From NCBI RefSeq assembly GCF_013466605.1, contig NZ_CP059162.1, forward strand, positions 2,108,001 to 2,172,000: a stretch of DNA of 64,000 bases. The letters are read 5' to 3'. This document shows, piece after piece, positions 11,634 to 23,200 of the stretch (its first letter is position 1; the number at the start of each line of letters is the position of its first letter). This DNA comes from Pseudomonas chlororaphis subsp. aurantiaca (lineage in GTDB: Bacteria > Pseudomonadota > Gammaproteobacteria > Pseudomonadales > Pseudomonadaceae). Both the position numbers and the translations under genes were made by a program. Under the pieces are notes generated by a model. The model did not search any database. It was not told the origin of the DNA and was given only the letters and a program-made list of their open reading frames with translations.

Positions 11634-11672
11634 GGGCCGCGTAAACTTCTAAGGGTGCGCGGCCTTTCTTTT
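11634..11672 (+). terminator. topA terminator
   Basis: The hairpin GGGCCGCG...TGCGCGGCC has a loop of about 20 nt and is followed by TTTCTTTT, 24 nt after the topA stop. Confidence 0.75.
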
Positions 11673-11751
11673 GGGCTTGCGGTGGGCTGGAATGTTCCAC
11701 GACACTGTACGGCCAGCCCGCTGTTATCTATTCGTTGTGGAGATTGCCGTC

Positions 11752-12276
11752 ATGGCCCACGAACTCTATACCCGTACCAACCAGAAAATTTACTTCGCTG
11801 GCCTGTCGCTGGAAGCCTTGGCGCGAGCCGAAGCGGGTGGGGCAATGAATGCTCAGGCGCTGGTGCAGGCAGGGCGAGAATCGGTGTTGTTTCATCTGTA
11901 CGGCGCGCTGCTTGGCTTGTGTCACGAGATTGCTGGCTTCTATCGCCTCCCGCAGGCCAATGCGCCCCGTGCCGAGCTGCTGCTGACCCGCGAGGTGCTG
12001 GAAAGCATCGCCATCCCTGAGCTGGCTGAGTTGGTGGAGCTGGCCCATAACCCGGAAACCTGGTTGGCGAAGCTGCTGGCTGCCCATTCGGCGATGTTCC
12101 AGCCACCGCGAGTGCCGCATAAACCCAAGGGCGATGTTACCCAGCCGCTGATCGTCGCAGTGAACCTCGATGAAGAAGAGCAGGCGCCGGAGCTGAGCCG
12201 GGAAGAGCTGGAGCAATGGCGTCAGAACCTCAAGGCTTTGGCTATACGCTTCCGTGACGGTCTGAATGAGTGTTGA
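11752..12276 (+). CDS. DUF6586 family protein (PA3010-like)
   Basis: A 174-aa protein, mostly alpha-helical and probably cytoplasmic, of unknown function. It starts MAHELYTRTNQKIYFAGLSL. The middle is Leu/Ala-rich (LYGALLGLCHEIAGFYRLP) and the end is acidic then basic (LDEEEQAPELSREELEQWR). ATG 11752 has GGAG 13 nt upstream; an upstream in-frame start at 11671 lies inside the topA terminator region and is less likely. Position between topA and the 77-aa gene matches P. aeruginosa PA3010. Confidence 0.8.
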   Translation: MAHELYTRTNQKIYFAGLSLEALARAEAGGAMNAQALVQAGRESVLFHLYGALLGLCHEIAGFYRLPQANAPRAELLLTREVLESIAIPELAELVELAHNPETWLAKLLAAHSAMFQPPRVPHKPKGDVTQPLIVAVNLDEEEQAPELSREELEQWRQNLKALAIRFRDGLNEC

Positions 12277-12513
12277 GTGCTGGTACGACCCCACCATTCA
12301 AGGATGAGTAGGCGTTCAACAACGGCGTCCAGATGTTCCCGGGCTCGATGGTCAGTGCGCCATCAACACGAAACAGGTCATTACGCGGTTTTTCCGATAA
12401 GGAAGCCGCTGCCAGTTCTGATTGCAAACCGAATTTCTGTGACAAATGCCTGCTCGTAACCCCGGGCAAATAAAGAAAACCGTTCGGGCCCGCGCGAGGT
12501 CGGGGTGATGACT

Positions 12514-12521
12514 GATATAAT
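12514..12521 (+). promoter_or_regulatory. Extended -10 promoter for the 77-aa gene
   Basis: TGATATAAT is a full extended -10 (TGn plus TATAAT) with no good -35. It predicts a leader of only about 22 nt. The rest of the 12277-12513 interval contains no gene that I can support. Confidence 0.55.
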
Positions 12522-12549
12522 CCCGGCCTTTCGTGGAGAACAGACCTTT

Positions 12550-12783
12550 ATGCCAACGTCCTTTCTAGAAATTGTCGAATTGCCAGACGGTCGTATCGAG
12601 CTGCGCAGGGCTGAGGACGAGGGTTCTCTGGTCACTCTGGACTTTTCAGAGGATGCCAAAGCCTTCTTGCAAGGCCAGCATGTCGAGGTGGCCAAGGCCA
12701 TGTTGAGCGTGGGTGTGCAGATGGCGGGTCGCCTGGTTGAAGGCGAATTGGAGAAGGAAGAGGGGCCGCGGATTCTTCACTGA
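12550..12783 (+). CDS. Small conserved hypothetical protein (PA3009-like)
   Basis: A 77-aa acidic protein of unknown function. It begins MPTSFLEIVELPDGRIELRR and has no membrane segment or signal peptide. ATG 12550 is chosen because GGAG lies 12 nt upstream and the extended -10 at 12514 fits this start. An in-frame ATG at 12505 lies upstream of that promoter. It converges with sulA. Confidence 0.75.
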   Translation: MPTSFLEIVELPDGRIELRRAEDEGSLVTLDFSEDAKAFLQGQHVEVAKAMLSVGVQMAGRLVEGELEKEEGPRILH

Positions 12784-12886
12784 GTCCGTTTGTCGGTTTT
12801 TTGCTGTCGTTCGTCGCCTCCTTTCGGCTTCTCAATCCTGGAGAAGCCTTGTGTCATTCAAGCGTGTCCATCGACGCTTCTAGCGG

Positions 12887-13360
12887 TCAGCCCAGACGAA
12901 TATTCAGGCTTTGTGCGTCGCCCGTGCGGGCTGCGCTGATAAGTTGCTGACGGGCGCTGCTGTTCAACGGATTGAGCCAGCTGACGACGGTGTGGCTACG
13001 TCCCAGGCGCAGAGCCTCGCAAGCCAGCTGTTGCGCGCTTTGGGCGCCGCGCGGGTGCAGCAGCAGGATCCGTTCGCGATTCAGGCCGGCATCCCGCAAC
13101 CAAGCCTGGGTCAGGCTTGCCGGCGGGGCAATCAATGTCAGCCAGCGCGCGTCCTGGTCCTGGCTCAGTTCCCTGAGAATCGGCGCCAGCAGGCTCAGGC
13201 AGTTCCCGGCGGCACCGCGTAACGACAATTCACTGAAGGCTTCCGGTTCGTTGCTCCAGGGCGATTCGACTACCTCTTTGAGGATAGGCGCCAGAGGTTG
13301 GGCCATGAAGGCTTCGAACAGTGGCAGTTGTGCATGCTGTGGTGTGTGAGGGAACTGCAT
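12887..13360 (-). CDS. sulA: SOS cell division inhibitor SulA
   Basis: A 157-aa SOS-induced inhibitor that binds FtsZ and blocks septation. The sequence has the RecA-like SulA core: LSLLAPILRELSQDQDARWLTLIAPP, then LLLHPRGAQSAQQLACEALRLGRSHTVVSWL. ATG 13360 has a strong AGGAGG. The frame is open into lexA (to 13393), but the conserved part begins here. It lies 10 nt downstream of lexA and is transcribed with it, so the two LexA boxes upstream of lexA control both genes. Confidence 0.93.
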   Translation of the reverse strand: MQFPHTPQHAQLPLFEAFMAQPLAPILKEVVESPWSNEPEAFSELSLRGAAGNCLSLLAPILRELSQDQDARWLTLIAPPASLTQAWLRDAGLNRERILLLHPRGAQSAQQLACEALRLGRSHTVVSWLNPLNSSARQQLISAARTGDAQSLNIRLG

Positions 13361-13370
13361 AGAGCCTCCT

Positions 13371-13979
13371 TTAGCGGCGAATGACGCCGACACTCAAGCC
13401 TTCGATCACCAGGTCCTGATCTTTCAGGTTGACTTCGATAGGGGCGAACTCAGGGTTTTCGGCAATCAGCCAGACTTTGCTGCCTTCGCGCTTGAAGCGT
13501 TTCACGGTGACTTCGTCGCCAATGCGGGCGACGACGACCTGGCCATTGCGGGCCTCGCGAGTGGTGTGCACGGCCAGCAGGTCGCCATCGAAGATGCCGA
13601 TGTCCTTCATGCTCATGCCGTGAACCCGCAGCAGGTAGTCCGCGCGTGGATGGAAGAAGGCCGGGTTGATGTTGCAGGACTCTTCGATGTGCTGTTCGGC
13701 GAGGATCGGCGCACCGGCGGCAACCCGGCCGATGATGGGCAGGCTGGAGTCGTCTGGCTTGGCTTCGAACCCCGGGATGCGAATGCCGCGGGAGGCGCCT
13801 GGAGTCATTTCGATCGCGCCCTTGCGGGCCAGCGCCTTGAGGTGTTCTTCGGCGGCGTTGGGCGATTTGAAACCCAGTTCCTGGGCGATTTCCGCGCGGG
13901 TCGGTGGGTAGCCGTTGTCTTCGAGGCAACGTTTGATAAAAGCCAGAATCTCAGCTTGGCGTGGCGTCAGTTTTAGCAT
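13371..13979 (-). CDS. lexA: LexA repressor
   Basis: A 202-aa SOS repressor. The N-terminal winged helix ([20 protein letters not shown], then [18 protein letters not shown]) binds DNA. The C-terminal S24 protease domain has the self-cleavage bond A88-G89 in RVAAGAP and the Ser/Lys dyad S123 (GMSMKD) and K160 (VTVKRF). RecA filaments stimulate cleavage and so release SOS genes. It is the first gene of lexA-sulA and autoregulated through the two boxes just upstream. Confidence 0.97.
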   Translation of the reverse strand: MLKLTPRQAEILAFIKRCLEDNGYPPTRAEIAQELGFKSPNAAEEHLKALARKGAIEMTPGASRGIRIPGFEAKPDDSSLPIIGRVAAGAPILAEQHIEESCNINPAFFHPRADYLLRVHGMSMKDIGIFDGDLLAVHTTREARNGQVVVARIGDEVTVKRFKREGSKVWLIAENPEFAPIEVNLKDQDLVIEGLSVGVIRR

Positions 13980-13989
13980 ATCGATCGCT

Positions 13990-14005
13990 CTGTCTTTTTA
14001 TACAG
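13990..14005 (-). promoter_or_regulatory. LexA (SOS) box 1 of lexA-sulA
   Basis: On the minus strand the site is CTGTATAAAAAGACAG, a perfect CTG-N10-CAG SOS box with the usual AT-rich centre. It lies 11 nt before the lexA start codon. Confidence 0.9.
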
Positions 14006-14008
14006 TGA

Positions 14009-14024
14009 CTGGAATTATATACAG
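14009..14024 (-). promoter_or_regulatory. LexA (SOS) box 2 of lexA-sulA
   Basis: On the minus strand the site is CTGTATATAATTCCAG, CTG-N10-CAG. It is separated from box 1 by 3 bp, the tandem arrangement typical of autoregulated lexA promoters. Confidence 0.9.
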
Positions 14025-14172
14025 TGAATGGCGCTTGGCAATCCTCCTTTTTCCAGTCGCCGCTGGACGGTCGAGTCGCCGCTGCGCCTGCCTGGTGTCG
14101 CGTGGCTGGCTACAGGATGCGGTAGGTATGGTTAAATAGCTGACTGACCGGCCGCAAAACGGACAGGCAGGC

Positions 14173-14201
14173 TTGACAAGGCTGGGGCTGAAACGTATGT
14201 T
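14173..14201 (+). promoter_or_regulatory. psrA sigma-70 promoter
   Basis: TTGACA (14173-14178), 17-nt spacer, TATGTT (14196-14201). The -10 lies inside the first PsrA operator, so PsrA binding would exclude RNA polymerase. Confidence 0.75.
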
Positions 14202-14216
14202 TCAAACAAGTGTTTG
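14190..14216 (+). promoter_or_regulatory. Tandem PsrA operators (autoregulation)
   Basis: GAAACgtatGTTTC and CAAACaagtGTTTG are two perfect 14-bp palindromes sharing one base. Both fit the published PsrA consensus (G/C)AAAC-N2-4-GTTT(G/C), and they cover the psrA -10 and start region. Confidence 0.88.
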
Positions 14217-14231
14217 TCAGGCGGAGTAGCC

Positions 14232-14939
14232 ATGGCCCAGTCGGAAACCGTTGAACGCATTCTCGATGCTGCCGAGCAGTTGTTCGCGGAAAAAGGTTTT
14301 GCCGAAACCTCATTGCGGCTGATCACCAGCAAGGCCGGGGTCAACCTGGCGGCGGTGAATTATCATTTCGGTTCCAAGAAGGCTTTGATCCAGGCAGTGT
14401 TCTCGCGCTTCCTCGGGCCGTTCTGCATCAGCCTCGACCGTGAGCTGGAGCGGCGTTCGGCCAAGCCGGACAGCAAGCCAAGCCTCGAAGAGCTGCTGGA
14501 AATCCTCGTCGAGCAGGCCCTGGTGGTCCAGCCTCGCAGCGGCAATGACCTGTCCATTTTCATGCGCCTTCTGGGCCTGGCCTTCAGCCAGAGCCAGGGG
14601 CACCTACGGCGTTATCTGGAAGACATGTACGGCAAGGTATTCCGCCGCTACATGCTGCTGGTCAACGAAGCCGCGCCACGCATTCCACCGATCGAACTGT
14701 TCTGGCGTGTGCACTTCATGCTGGGGGCGGCGGCATTCAGCATGTCGGGGATCAAGGCGTTGCGTGCGATTGCCGAGACTGACTTCGGGGTCAATACCTC
14801 GATCGAGCAGGTAATGCGCCTGATGGTGCCGTTCCTCGCGGCCGGCATGCGTGCTGAAACCGGCGTCACCGACGATGCCATGGCCGCGGCGCAGCTCAAG
14901 CCACGCAGCAAATCGACTCCGGCGGTCGCCAAGGCCTGA
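14232..14939 (+). CDS. psrA: TetR-family fatty acid sensor PsrA
   Basis: A 235-aa TetR-type regulator. In Pseudomonas PsrA represses fadBA and itself, activates rpoS, and is released by long-chain fatty acids. The N-terminal helix-turn-helix is FAETSLRLITSKAGVNLAAV followed by NYHFGSKKALIQAVFSRFL. The larger C-terminal part is the ligand-binding and dimer domain. GGAG precedes ATG 14232. Position beside lexA and its own tandem operators support the name. The fadBA target lies 9 kb upstream in the same window. Confidence 0.95.
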   Translation: MAQSETVERILDAAEQLFAEKGFAETSLRLITSKAGVNLAAVNYHFGSKKALIQAVFSRFLGPFCISLDRELERRSAKPDSKPSLEELLEILVEQALVVQPRSGNDLSIFMRLLGLAFSQSQGHLRRYLEDMYGKVFRRYMLLVNEAAPRIPPIELFWRVHFMLGAAAFSMSGIKALRAIAETDFGVNTSIEQVMRLMVPFLAAGMRAETGVTDDAMAAAQLKPRSKSTPAVAKA

Positions 14940-15131
14940 CCGTCCGGGTGGGCGCGGCAGCTTACATCCGCTAAGCTAGCCGCCCATGTCGACTCTCGTT
15001 TCCCACCTCTCTTCACACCCTTCGCCGACCGTCGCTTGCCGGGCTCTGCCGCCGGCAATGGACTCGTGCGTCCGCGCCACGCCAGCACCCTTTGCGATGC
15101 CGTGTGCGCACTTCGTTACTAAGGAATTGCT

Positions 15132-16928
<1,797 letters not shown>

Positions 16929-16930
16929 GA

Positions 16931-19624
16931 TCAGCGTCCACCTTTCTTGTCGGGCAGCGGGGCGAAGAGGGCTTCGATGTCTTCGCTCTGCAGCTTCCAG
17001 TCCCCGGCCTTGCGCCCATCCAGCACGCCCGCCGCCAGGTCGGACTTCTCCTGTTGCAGGTGCTGGATTTTCTCTTCCACCGTACCGCGGGCAATCAACT
17101 TGTAGACGAACACCGGCTTCTCCTGGCCGATCCGATAGGCGCGGTCGGTGGCCTGGTTTTCCGTGGCCGGGTTCCACCAGGGGTCGTAGTGGATCACGGT
17201 ATCGGCTTCGGTCAGGTTGAGGCCAACGCCGCCGGCTTTCAGGCTGATCAGGAAGATCTGCAGCTTGCCGCTCTGGAAGTCCCTGACCGGCGTGCGGCGG
17301 TCGCGGGTCTGCCCGGTCAACAGGGCATAGGCGACATTGCGCCGTTTCAGCTCGGCCTCGATCAGGCTCAGCATCGAGGTGAATTGCGAGAACAGCAGGA
17401 TGCGTCGCCCCTCGTCGAACAGCTCCTCGAGCATCTCCATCAGGCTGTCGAGCTTGCCGGAGGTGCTGCCTCGCGTCGGCACCACATCCCCGTTGACCAG
17501 GCGCAGGTCGCAACACACCTGGCGCAGTTTCAGCAGCGCTTCAAGAATGATGATCTGGCTGCGGGTCACGCCTTTGCGAGTGATCTCGTCGCGGACTTTC
17601 TTGTCCATGGCCAGGCGCATGGTTTCGTACACATCGCGCTGGGCTTCATTGAGCTCCACCCAATGGATGATCTCGGTCTTGGGCGGTAGCTCGGTGGCCA
17701 CCTGTTCCTTGGTGCGACGCAACAGGAAGGGCTTGATCCGCCCGTTGAGGTGCTGCAGGCGCACTTCGCTGGCGTGCCTTTCGATCGGTACGCGGTAGTC
17801 GCGATTGAAGCTCTTCACGTCCCCCAGCCAGCCGGGCAGCAGGAAGTGGAACAGCGACCACAGCTCGCCCAGGTGATTCTCCAGCGGCGTGCCGCTCAGG
17901 CACAGGCGCTGCCGTGCATTGAGCGCGCGCGCAGCCTGGGCCGCCTTGCTCGACGGGTTCTTGATGTATTGCGCCTCATCCAGCACCAGGACATGCAGGG
18001 GCAGGGTGGCGAGCTGCTCGACATCCTTGGGCAGCAGCGCATAGGTGGTCAGGATCAGGTCGTAGTCGGCCAGCCGGGGGAAGTGCTTCTTGCGGCCGGC
18101 GCCATACAGGGCCAGAACCTTGAGCTGTGGCGTGAAGTGCGCCGCCTCGTCGAGCCAGTTGGGGATCAGGCTGGTGGGCATCACCACCATGCACGGCCGG
18201 TCCAGGCGGCCGGCGTTCTTTTCGCTGAGCACATGGGCCAGGCTCTGCAGGGTTTTGCCCAGGCCCATGTCGTCGGCCAGGATGCCGCCGACTTCCAGCT
18301 GGCGCAGGGACTGCATCCAGCTCAGGCCTTCGAGCTGATAGGGGCGCAGGGTGGCGTTCAGACCTTCTGGTGCGGGGGCAGAGTAATCCTTGATATCTCG
18401 CAGCCGTTGGGCGAAGGAGCGGATATGTTCGCCGCCCTCCCAGAGCAGGGGCAGGTCTTCCAGCGGATTGAGGCGGGTCGCGTCGGCACTGCTCAGGCGT
18501 AGCGTGGTTTCGCCGGGCTCCTGTAGATAGAACTCACCGAGGGTGGCCAGCACCGGCTTCAGCCGGCCGTAGGGCAGCGCCACTTGCAGGGGGCCGTTGG
18601 GCGAGTTGGGACGCCCGGGAATGTTCACCAGGATCAGCTCGTCGTCCCGGCGTTTGGCCAGGCGTTCCGGGTTGAGAATCTCGGTATGGGAGCGCATCAG
18701 GTTGAGCAGGATCGGCAGCAGGCTCAGGCGCTCGCCGTTGACGATGATGCCCAGTTCCAGGTCGAACCAGTCGCGCCCCGGCGCTTCGTCCACCGTGGCG
18801 TACCAGTCGTCCACGGCAGTCAGGTCGAAGCCGAAGTCGTCGTCGATCTGCAGCTCCCAGCCCTGGCTGCGTAGCTTGGGCAATTCGTTGAGGGTGAAGG
18901 TCAGCCAGGCGCTGTCGTTGACCATTTCATACAGCTCGCCGGCGCTTTCCGGCAGGGCCTTGCTCTGCCGGGTGGCGATCTTGAAACCCAAGGCCCGCAA
19001 CTGTTCGCGATAGCGTTGTTCGACTTCCGGCTGGCGCTTGATGCGCAGGGTCTGGTGTTCCTGGCGAATCAGCACATCGGCGTTTTTCTGCCCGCTGACG
19101 TATTCCTCCAGGTAGCTGAACGACAGCGCGGCACGGTGCTGGATGTAGCGCTGCATCTTGCCGTTGCGCGGTTCGAAGGCGCTGAACTCGATGCTGGCCA
19201 GCCACAGCCGGGGTACCGGCTGCACGTTGTCCACTATCTGTTGCGGCAGCGGGGCGGGGCTGCGGTTTTCCAACACGGCCTGTAGCTTTTCCAGCAGCTC
19301 GGCGTCTTTCGCTGCCGCCGGGTAGGCCAGGGTTTCCTCGATTTTCAGCAGCACCGCGGCGATGTGTTTGCAATTGCTGCGCACCGGGCAGGTGCAGGAG
19401 GCTTCGACCATCAGCAAGGTGTTCTTGGCCGACTCGCGCAGGCTGATGGTCTGTCGATAGACGTTGCCCCCCGAACCTTCGCAACTGGCGGTGATGACGC
19501 TGCCGCCGGCCTGGACGATCCTGACGCGGTTCTCCAGGGCGTAGCGGCGGCCACGCTCCAGGGCTTGCTCCTTGAATCGGCTGACCCAGGAAGGTGCCAG
19601 GGGTTTGGTCAGGGTCGGGGGCAT
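16931..19624 (-). CDS. SNF2-family helicase with SWIM zinc finger
   Basis: An 897-aa Swi2/Snf2-type ATPase that probably remodels protein-DNA or RNA polymerase complexes. The N-terminus has a SWIM zinc finger (CTCPVRSNCKH, near residue 100). The ATPase core has Walker A ADDMGLGKTLQSLAHVL, DEAQ box VLDEAQYIKN, LSGTPLENHLGELWSL and the C-terminal lobe LLFSQFTSMLSLIE, GVGLNLTEADTVIHYDPWWNP and TDRAYRIGQEKPV. All helicase motifs are present and the length is normal. It is last in a leftward mfd-csiV-snf2 operon, starting 11 nt after csiV. The partner is unknown; the mfd linkage hints at a transcription-coupled or repair role. Confidence 0.9.
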   Translation of the reverse strand: MPPTLTKPLAPSWVSRFKEQALERGRRYALENRVRIVQAGGSVITASCEGSGGNVYRQTISLRESAKNTLLMVEASCTCPVRSNCKHIAAVLLKIEETLAYPAAAKDAELLEKLQAVLENRSPAPLPQQIVDNVQPVPRLWLASIEFSAFEPRNGKMQRYIQHRAALSFSYLEEYVSGQKNADVLIRQEHQTLRIKRQPEVEQRYREQLRALGFKIATRQSKALPESAGELYEMVNDSAWLTFTLNELPKLRSQGWELQIDDDFGFDLTAVDDWYATVDEAPGRDWFDLELGIIVNGERLSLLPILLNLMRSHTEILNPERLAKRRDDELILVNIPGRPNSPNGPLQVALPYGRLKPVLATLGEFYLQEPGETTLRLSSADATRLNPLEDLPLLWEGGEHIRSFAQRLRDIKDYSAPAPEGLNATLRPYQLEGLSWMQSLRQLEVGGILADDMGLGKTLQSLAHVLSEKNAGRLDRPCMVVMPTSLIPNWLDEAAHFTPQLKVLALYGAGRKKHFPRLADYDLILTTYALLPKDVEQLATLPLHVLVLDEAQYIKNPSSKAAQAARALNARQRLCLSGTPLENHLGELWSLFHFLLPGWLGDVKSFNRDYRVPIERHASEVRLQHLNGRIKPFLLRRTKEQVATELPPKTEIIHWVELNEAQRDVYETMRLAMDKKVRDEITRKGVTRSQIIILEALLKLRQVCCDLRLVNGDVVPTRGSTSGKLDSLMEMLEELFDEGRRILLFSQFTSMLSLIEAELKRRNVAYALLTGQTRDRRTPVRDFQSGKLQIFLISLKAGGVGLNLTEADTVIHYDPWWNPATENQATDRAYRIGQEKPVFVYKLIARGTVEEKIQHLQQEKSDLAAGVLDGRKAGDWKLQSEDIEALFAPLPDKKGGR

Positions 19625-19635
19625 AGGGACTTCTG

Positions 19636-20199
19636 TCAGTCCACGATTTCAGGAGGTGCCTCGCGCGGCGCGGGGGCCGACAGCGAGGTGATCTTGATCA
19701 GCAGGGCCAGGTGACCATTGTCGAGGTAGTTGAGCTGGCCGTTCTTGGTGTGGCTTTCCTGCTTCAGGCGTTCGCTGGCGGTCACCAGGCCGTTGCTGTC
19801 GATCTGGTTGACCCAGAACTGCGCATCCACATCGGTGAAGCGCCCGAGCTTGAGGGTCAGGGTGCCCTCGATCGGGAACTGGCCGAACTGTTCCTGGCCT
19901 TCGCTGACAGCAATTTTCACCGGGTTTTCGTCCAGCGCCTGCTGCCAGGCCTTGTGCATCAGCACGCTGTAGTCGCCGCTGGCGGTGAGTTTCTCCACCA
20001 CGCTACCCAGCGCCGGGGTGCGCTGGCTGTCGGCGCCCAGGCGTTGGGCGCCGGCGGCCCAGTCTTCGGGGGCGGCGCGGCTGACGATGGCGGGAACCGC
20101 GTTCTGCCGGACCAGAATCATTTCGACCTGATACATGTCGGCAAACGCCGAGGGAGCGACCAGGGTCAGGAGCAAGGTCAGTGAGCGAAACAGGCGCAT
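19636..20199 (-). CDS. CsiV family protein
   Basis: A 187-aa exported protein. The signal peptide is RLFRSLTLLLTLVAPSAFA, followed by MYQVEMILVRQN, the typical CsiV start. In Vibrio cholerae CsiV assists D-amino-acid-dependent peptidoglycan stress control and also lies near mfd. Here it begins 10 nt after mfd with its own AAGGA. ATG 20199 is preferred because it starts the signal peptide; upstream in-frame residues overlap mfd. The periplasmic role in Pseudomonas is inferred. Confidence 0.8.
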   Translation of the reverse strand: MRLFRSLTLLLTLVAPSAFADMYQVEMILVRQNAVPAIVSRAAPEDWAAGAQRLGADSQRTPALGSVVEKLTASGDYSVLMHKAWQQALDENPVKIAVSEGQEQFGQFPIEGTLTLKLGRFTDVDAQFWVNQIDSNGLVTASERLKQESHTKNGQLNYLDNGHLALLIKITSLSAPAPREAPPEIVD

Positions 20200-20209
20200 G
20201 GGGCGTCCT

Positions 20210-23200
20210 TCAAGCAGTTTTCGGGGTGAGGCGCTCGAGCAGCGCCTCCAATGTGTTGAAGCGTTCTTCCGGGCGTTCCATCGGCACCATGAATTTGAAC
20301 AGCGTGGCGCCTTCAAATTTGTAGCGATTGGGTTGGCCCTGGATGAGTTTGATCAATGCCAGCGGGTCCACCGGGGTATCGGCGGCGAACTCGAGACGAC
20401 CACCCTGCGGGCCGCCGTCGACCTTCTTGATGCCCAGTTGCTCGGCCTGCAGTTTCAGCAGGGTCAGGCGCACCAGGTTCTTGGTCGGTTCCGGGAGCAG
20501 GCCGAAGCGGTCGATCATCTCCACTTGCAGGTCTTTCAGGCCGTCCTCGTCGGTGGCCGAGGCGATGCGCTTGTAGAGGATCAGCCGCGCGTGCACATCC
20601 GGCAGGTAGTCTTCGGGAATCAGCGCCGGTAGGCGCAGGTTGATTTCCGGACCGCCACCCAGCGGCTGGTCGAGGTTCGGCTGCTCGCCCTTGCGGATGG
20701 CTTTCACCGCGCGCTCAAGCATTTCCATATAAAGGGTGAAGCCCACCGCCTGGATCTGGCCGCTTTGGCCATCGCCCAGCAGTTCGCCGGCGCCACGGAT
20801 TTCCAGGTCGTTGGTGGCGAGCACGAAGCCGGCACCAAGGTCCTGGGTATTGGCGATCGCTTCCAGGCGCTTTTCCGCGTCCGGGGTGATCTGCTGGCGC
20901 GGTGGCGTCAGCAGGTAGGCGTAGGCCTGGTGGTGGCTGCGGCCGACCCGGCCGCGCAACTGGTGCAGCTGGGCCAGGCCGAACTTGTCGGCGCGTTCGA
21001 TGATGATGGTGTTGGCGCTCGGCACGTCGATGCCGGTCTCGATGATGGTCGAGGCGATTAGCACGTTGAAGCGCTTGTGGTAGAAGTCGCTCATCACCTG
21101 TTCGAGTTCGCGTTCGCGCATCTGCCCGTGGCCGATGCCGATGCGCGCTTCCGGCACCAGTTCGGCGAGCTCGGCGGCGCATTTCTCGATGGTCTTCACA
21201 TCGTTGTGCAGGTAGTAGACCTGGCCGCCGCGCAGCAGCTCGCGCAGCAGGGCCTCTTTGACCGTGCTCTTGTTCTGCTCCATGACGAAGGTGCGCACCG
21301 ACAGGCGTCTGGCCGGCGGCGTGGCGATGATCGACAGGTCGCGCATGCCCGACACTGCCATGTTCAGCGTGCGCGGAATCGGCGTGGCGGTCAGGGTCAG
21401 GATGTCGACCTCGCTGCGCAGGGCCTTGAGCTGTTCTTTCTGGCGCACGCCGAAGCGGTGTTCTTCGTCGATGATCACCAGTCCGAGGTTCTTGATCTTC
21501 ACATCGTCTTGCAACAGCTTGTGGGTACCGATGACGATGTCGATCTTGCCTTCGGCCAGGTCGGCCACCGCGGCATTCACTTCCTTGGCGGACTTGAAGC
21601 GGCTCATCACTTCCACGGTCACCGGCCAGTCGGCGAAGCGGTCGCGGAAGCTGTTGTAATGCTGCTGGGCGAGCAGGGTGGTGGGCACCAGGATCGCCAC
21701 TTGCTTGCCGCCGTGCACGGCGATGAAGGCCGCGCGCATTGCCACTTCGGTCTTGCCGAAGCCGACGTCGCCGCAGACCAGTCGATCCATCGGCTTGGCC
21801 GCGAGCATGTCCTCGCGCACCGCTTCGATGGTGGTTTGCTGGTCGGGGGTTTCTTCGAACGGGAAGCCGGCGCTGAAGGTGGCGTAGTCGGCTTTCGGGT
21901 CGGCGAAGGCATAACCTTCGCGGGCCGCGCGGCGAGCGTAGATGTCCAGCAGCTCGGCGGCGACATCGCGCACCTGTTCGGCGGCCTTGCGTTTGGCCTT
22001 CTGCCAGGTTTCCGAACCCAGGCGGTGCAACGGCGCCAGGGCGTCGTCGCTACCGGTGTAGCGGGCGATCAGGTGCAGGTTGGCCACCGGCACATAAAGC
22101 TTGGCGCCCTCGGCGTATTCGAGGGTGAGGAATTCGGCGGCCTGGTTGTCGATTTCCAGGGTGGCCAGGCCCAGGTAGCGGCCCACGCCGTGATCGATAT
22201 GCACCACCGGCGCGCCTTCGCGCAGCTCGGTGAGGTTCTTGATCACCGCATCGTTGTTGGCGTCGGCGCGTTTTTCCCGGCGCCGGCGCTGCATCACGCG
22301 CTGGCCGAACAGCGGGCTTTCGGCCACCAGCGCCAGGGCCGGATCGTCCAGCAGCAAGCCTTCGTCCAGCGGCGCGATGGTGATCGCCAGGCGATCCTTG
22401 CCGGCGACGAAGTCCGGCCAGCTGTCGACGGTCTTCGGCCGCAGCTTCAGGCGCTCCAGCAACTCCAGCAACACCTCGCGGCGCCCGGCGGATTCGGCGG
22501 TGAACAGCACGCGTCCGGAGAACTCGTCGAGGAAGTTCGCCAGGGCCGCCAGCGGCTGGTTGGCCTTGGCTTCGATGGCGAGGTTGGGCAGGGTCTGCGC
22601 CGGGAAGCGCTCGCGGCCGCCACCGGCCTCGATGTCCTGCTGGCTGGCGACTACCCGCGGCCAGCTTTTCAGGCGGGCGAAGCAGTCTTCCACCGGCAGG
22701 AACAACTCGGCGGGCGGCAATAAAGGACGGGACGGATCGACGCGGCGTTCTTCGTAACGGTTGCGCACATCGTTCCAGAAGTTCTCGGCCGCCTGTTCGA
22801 TGCCCGGCAGGGAGAACACCTGGGTGTCCTGGGGCAGGTAGTCGAACAGGGTCGACGTGTCTTCGAAGAACAGTGGCAGGTAATACTCGATGCCGGCCGG
22901 GGTGATTCCGCTGCTCAGGTCCTGGAAGATCGGGCAGCGGCGGAAGTCGACGTCGAAGCGCTCGCGGAAACGAGCCTTGAAGCGGGTGACGGCCTCTTTT
23001 TGCAGCGGGAATTCCTTCGCCGGCAGCAGGCGCACCGAATCGACCTTGTCGATGGAGCGCTGGTTTTCCGGATCGAAGGTGCGCAGGGTCTCGATTTCAT
23101 CGTCGAACAGGTCGATGCGATAAGGCAGTTTGCTGCCCATCGGGAACAGGTCGATCAAGGCGCCGCGCACCGCGAACTCGCCGTGCTCGTAGACCGTATC

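Noticed and set aside
8980..11700. 906-codon minus-strand frame opposite topA
   Set aside because: Shadow of topA; composition rich in His/Arg/Gln/Leu and no domain.
12242..12469. 75-codon minus frame in the gap after the DUF6586 gene
   Set aside because: No ribosome binding site, no similarity, and it overlaps the upstream gene end.
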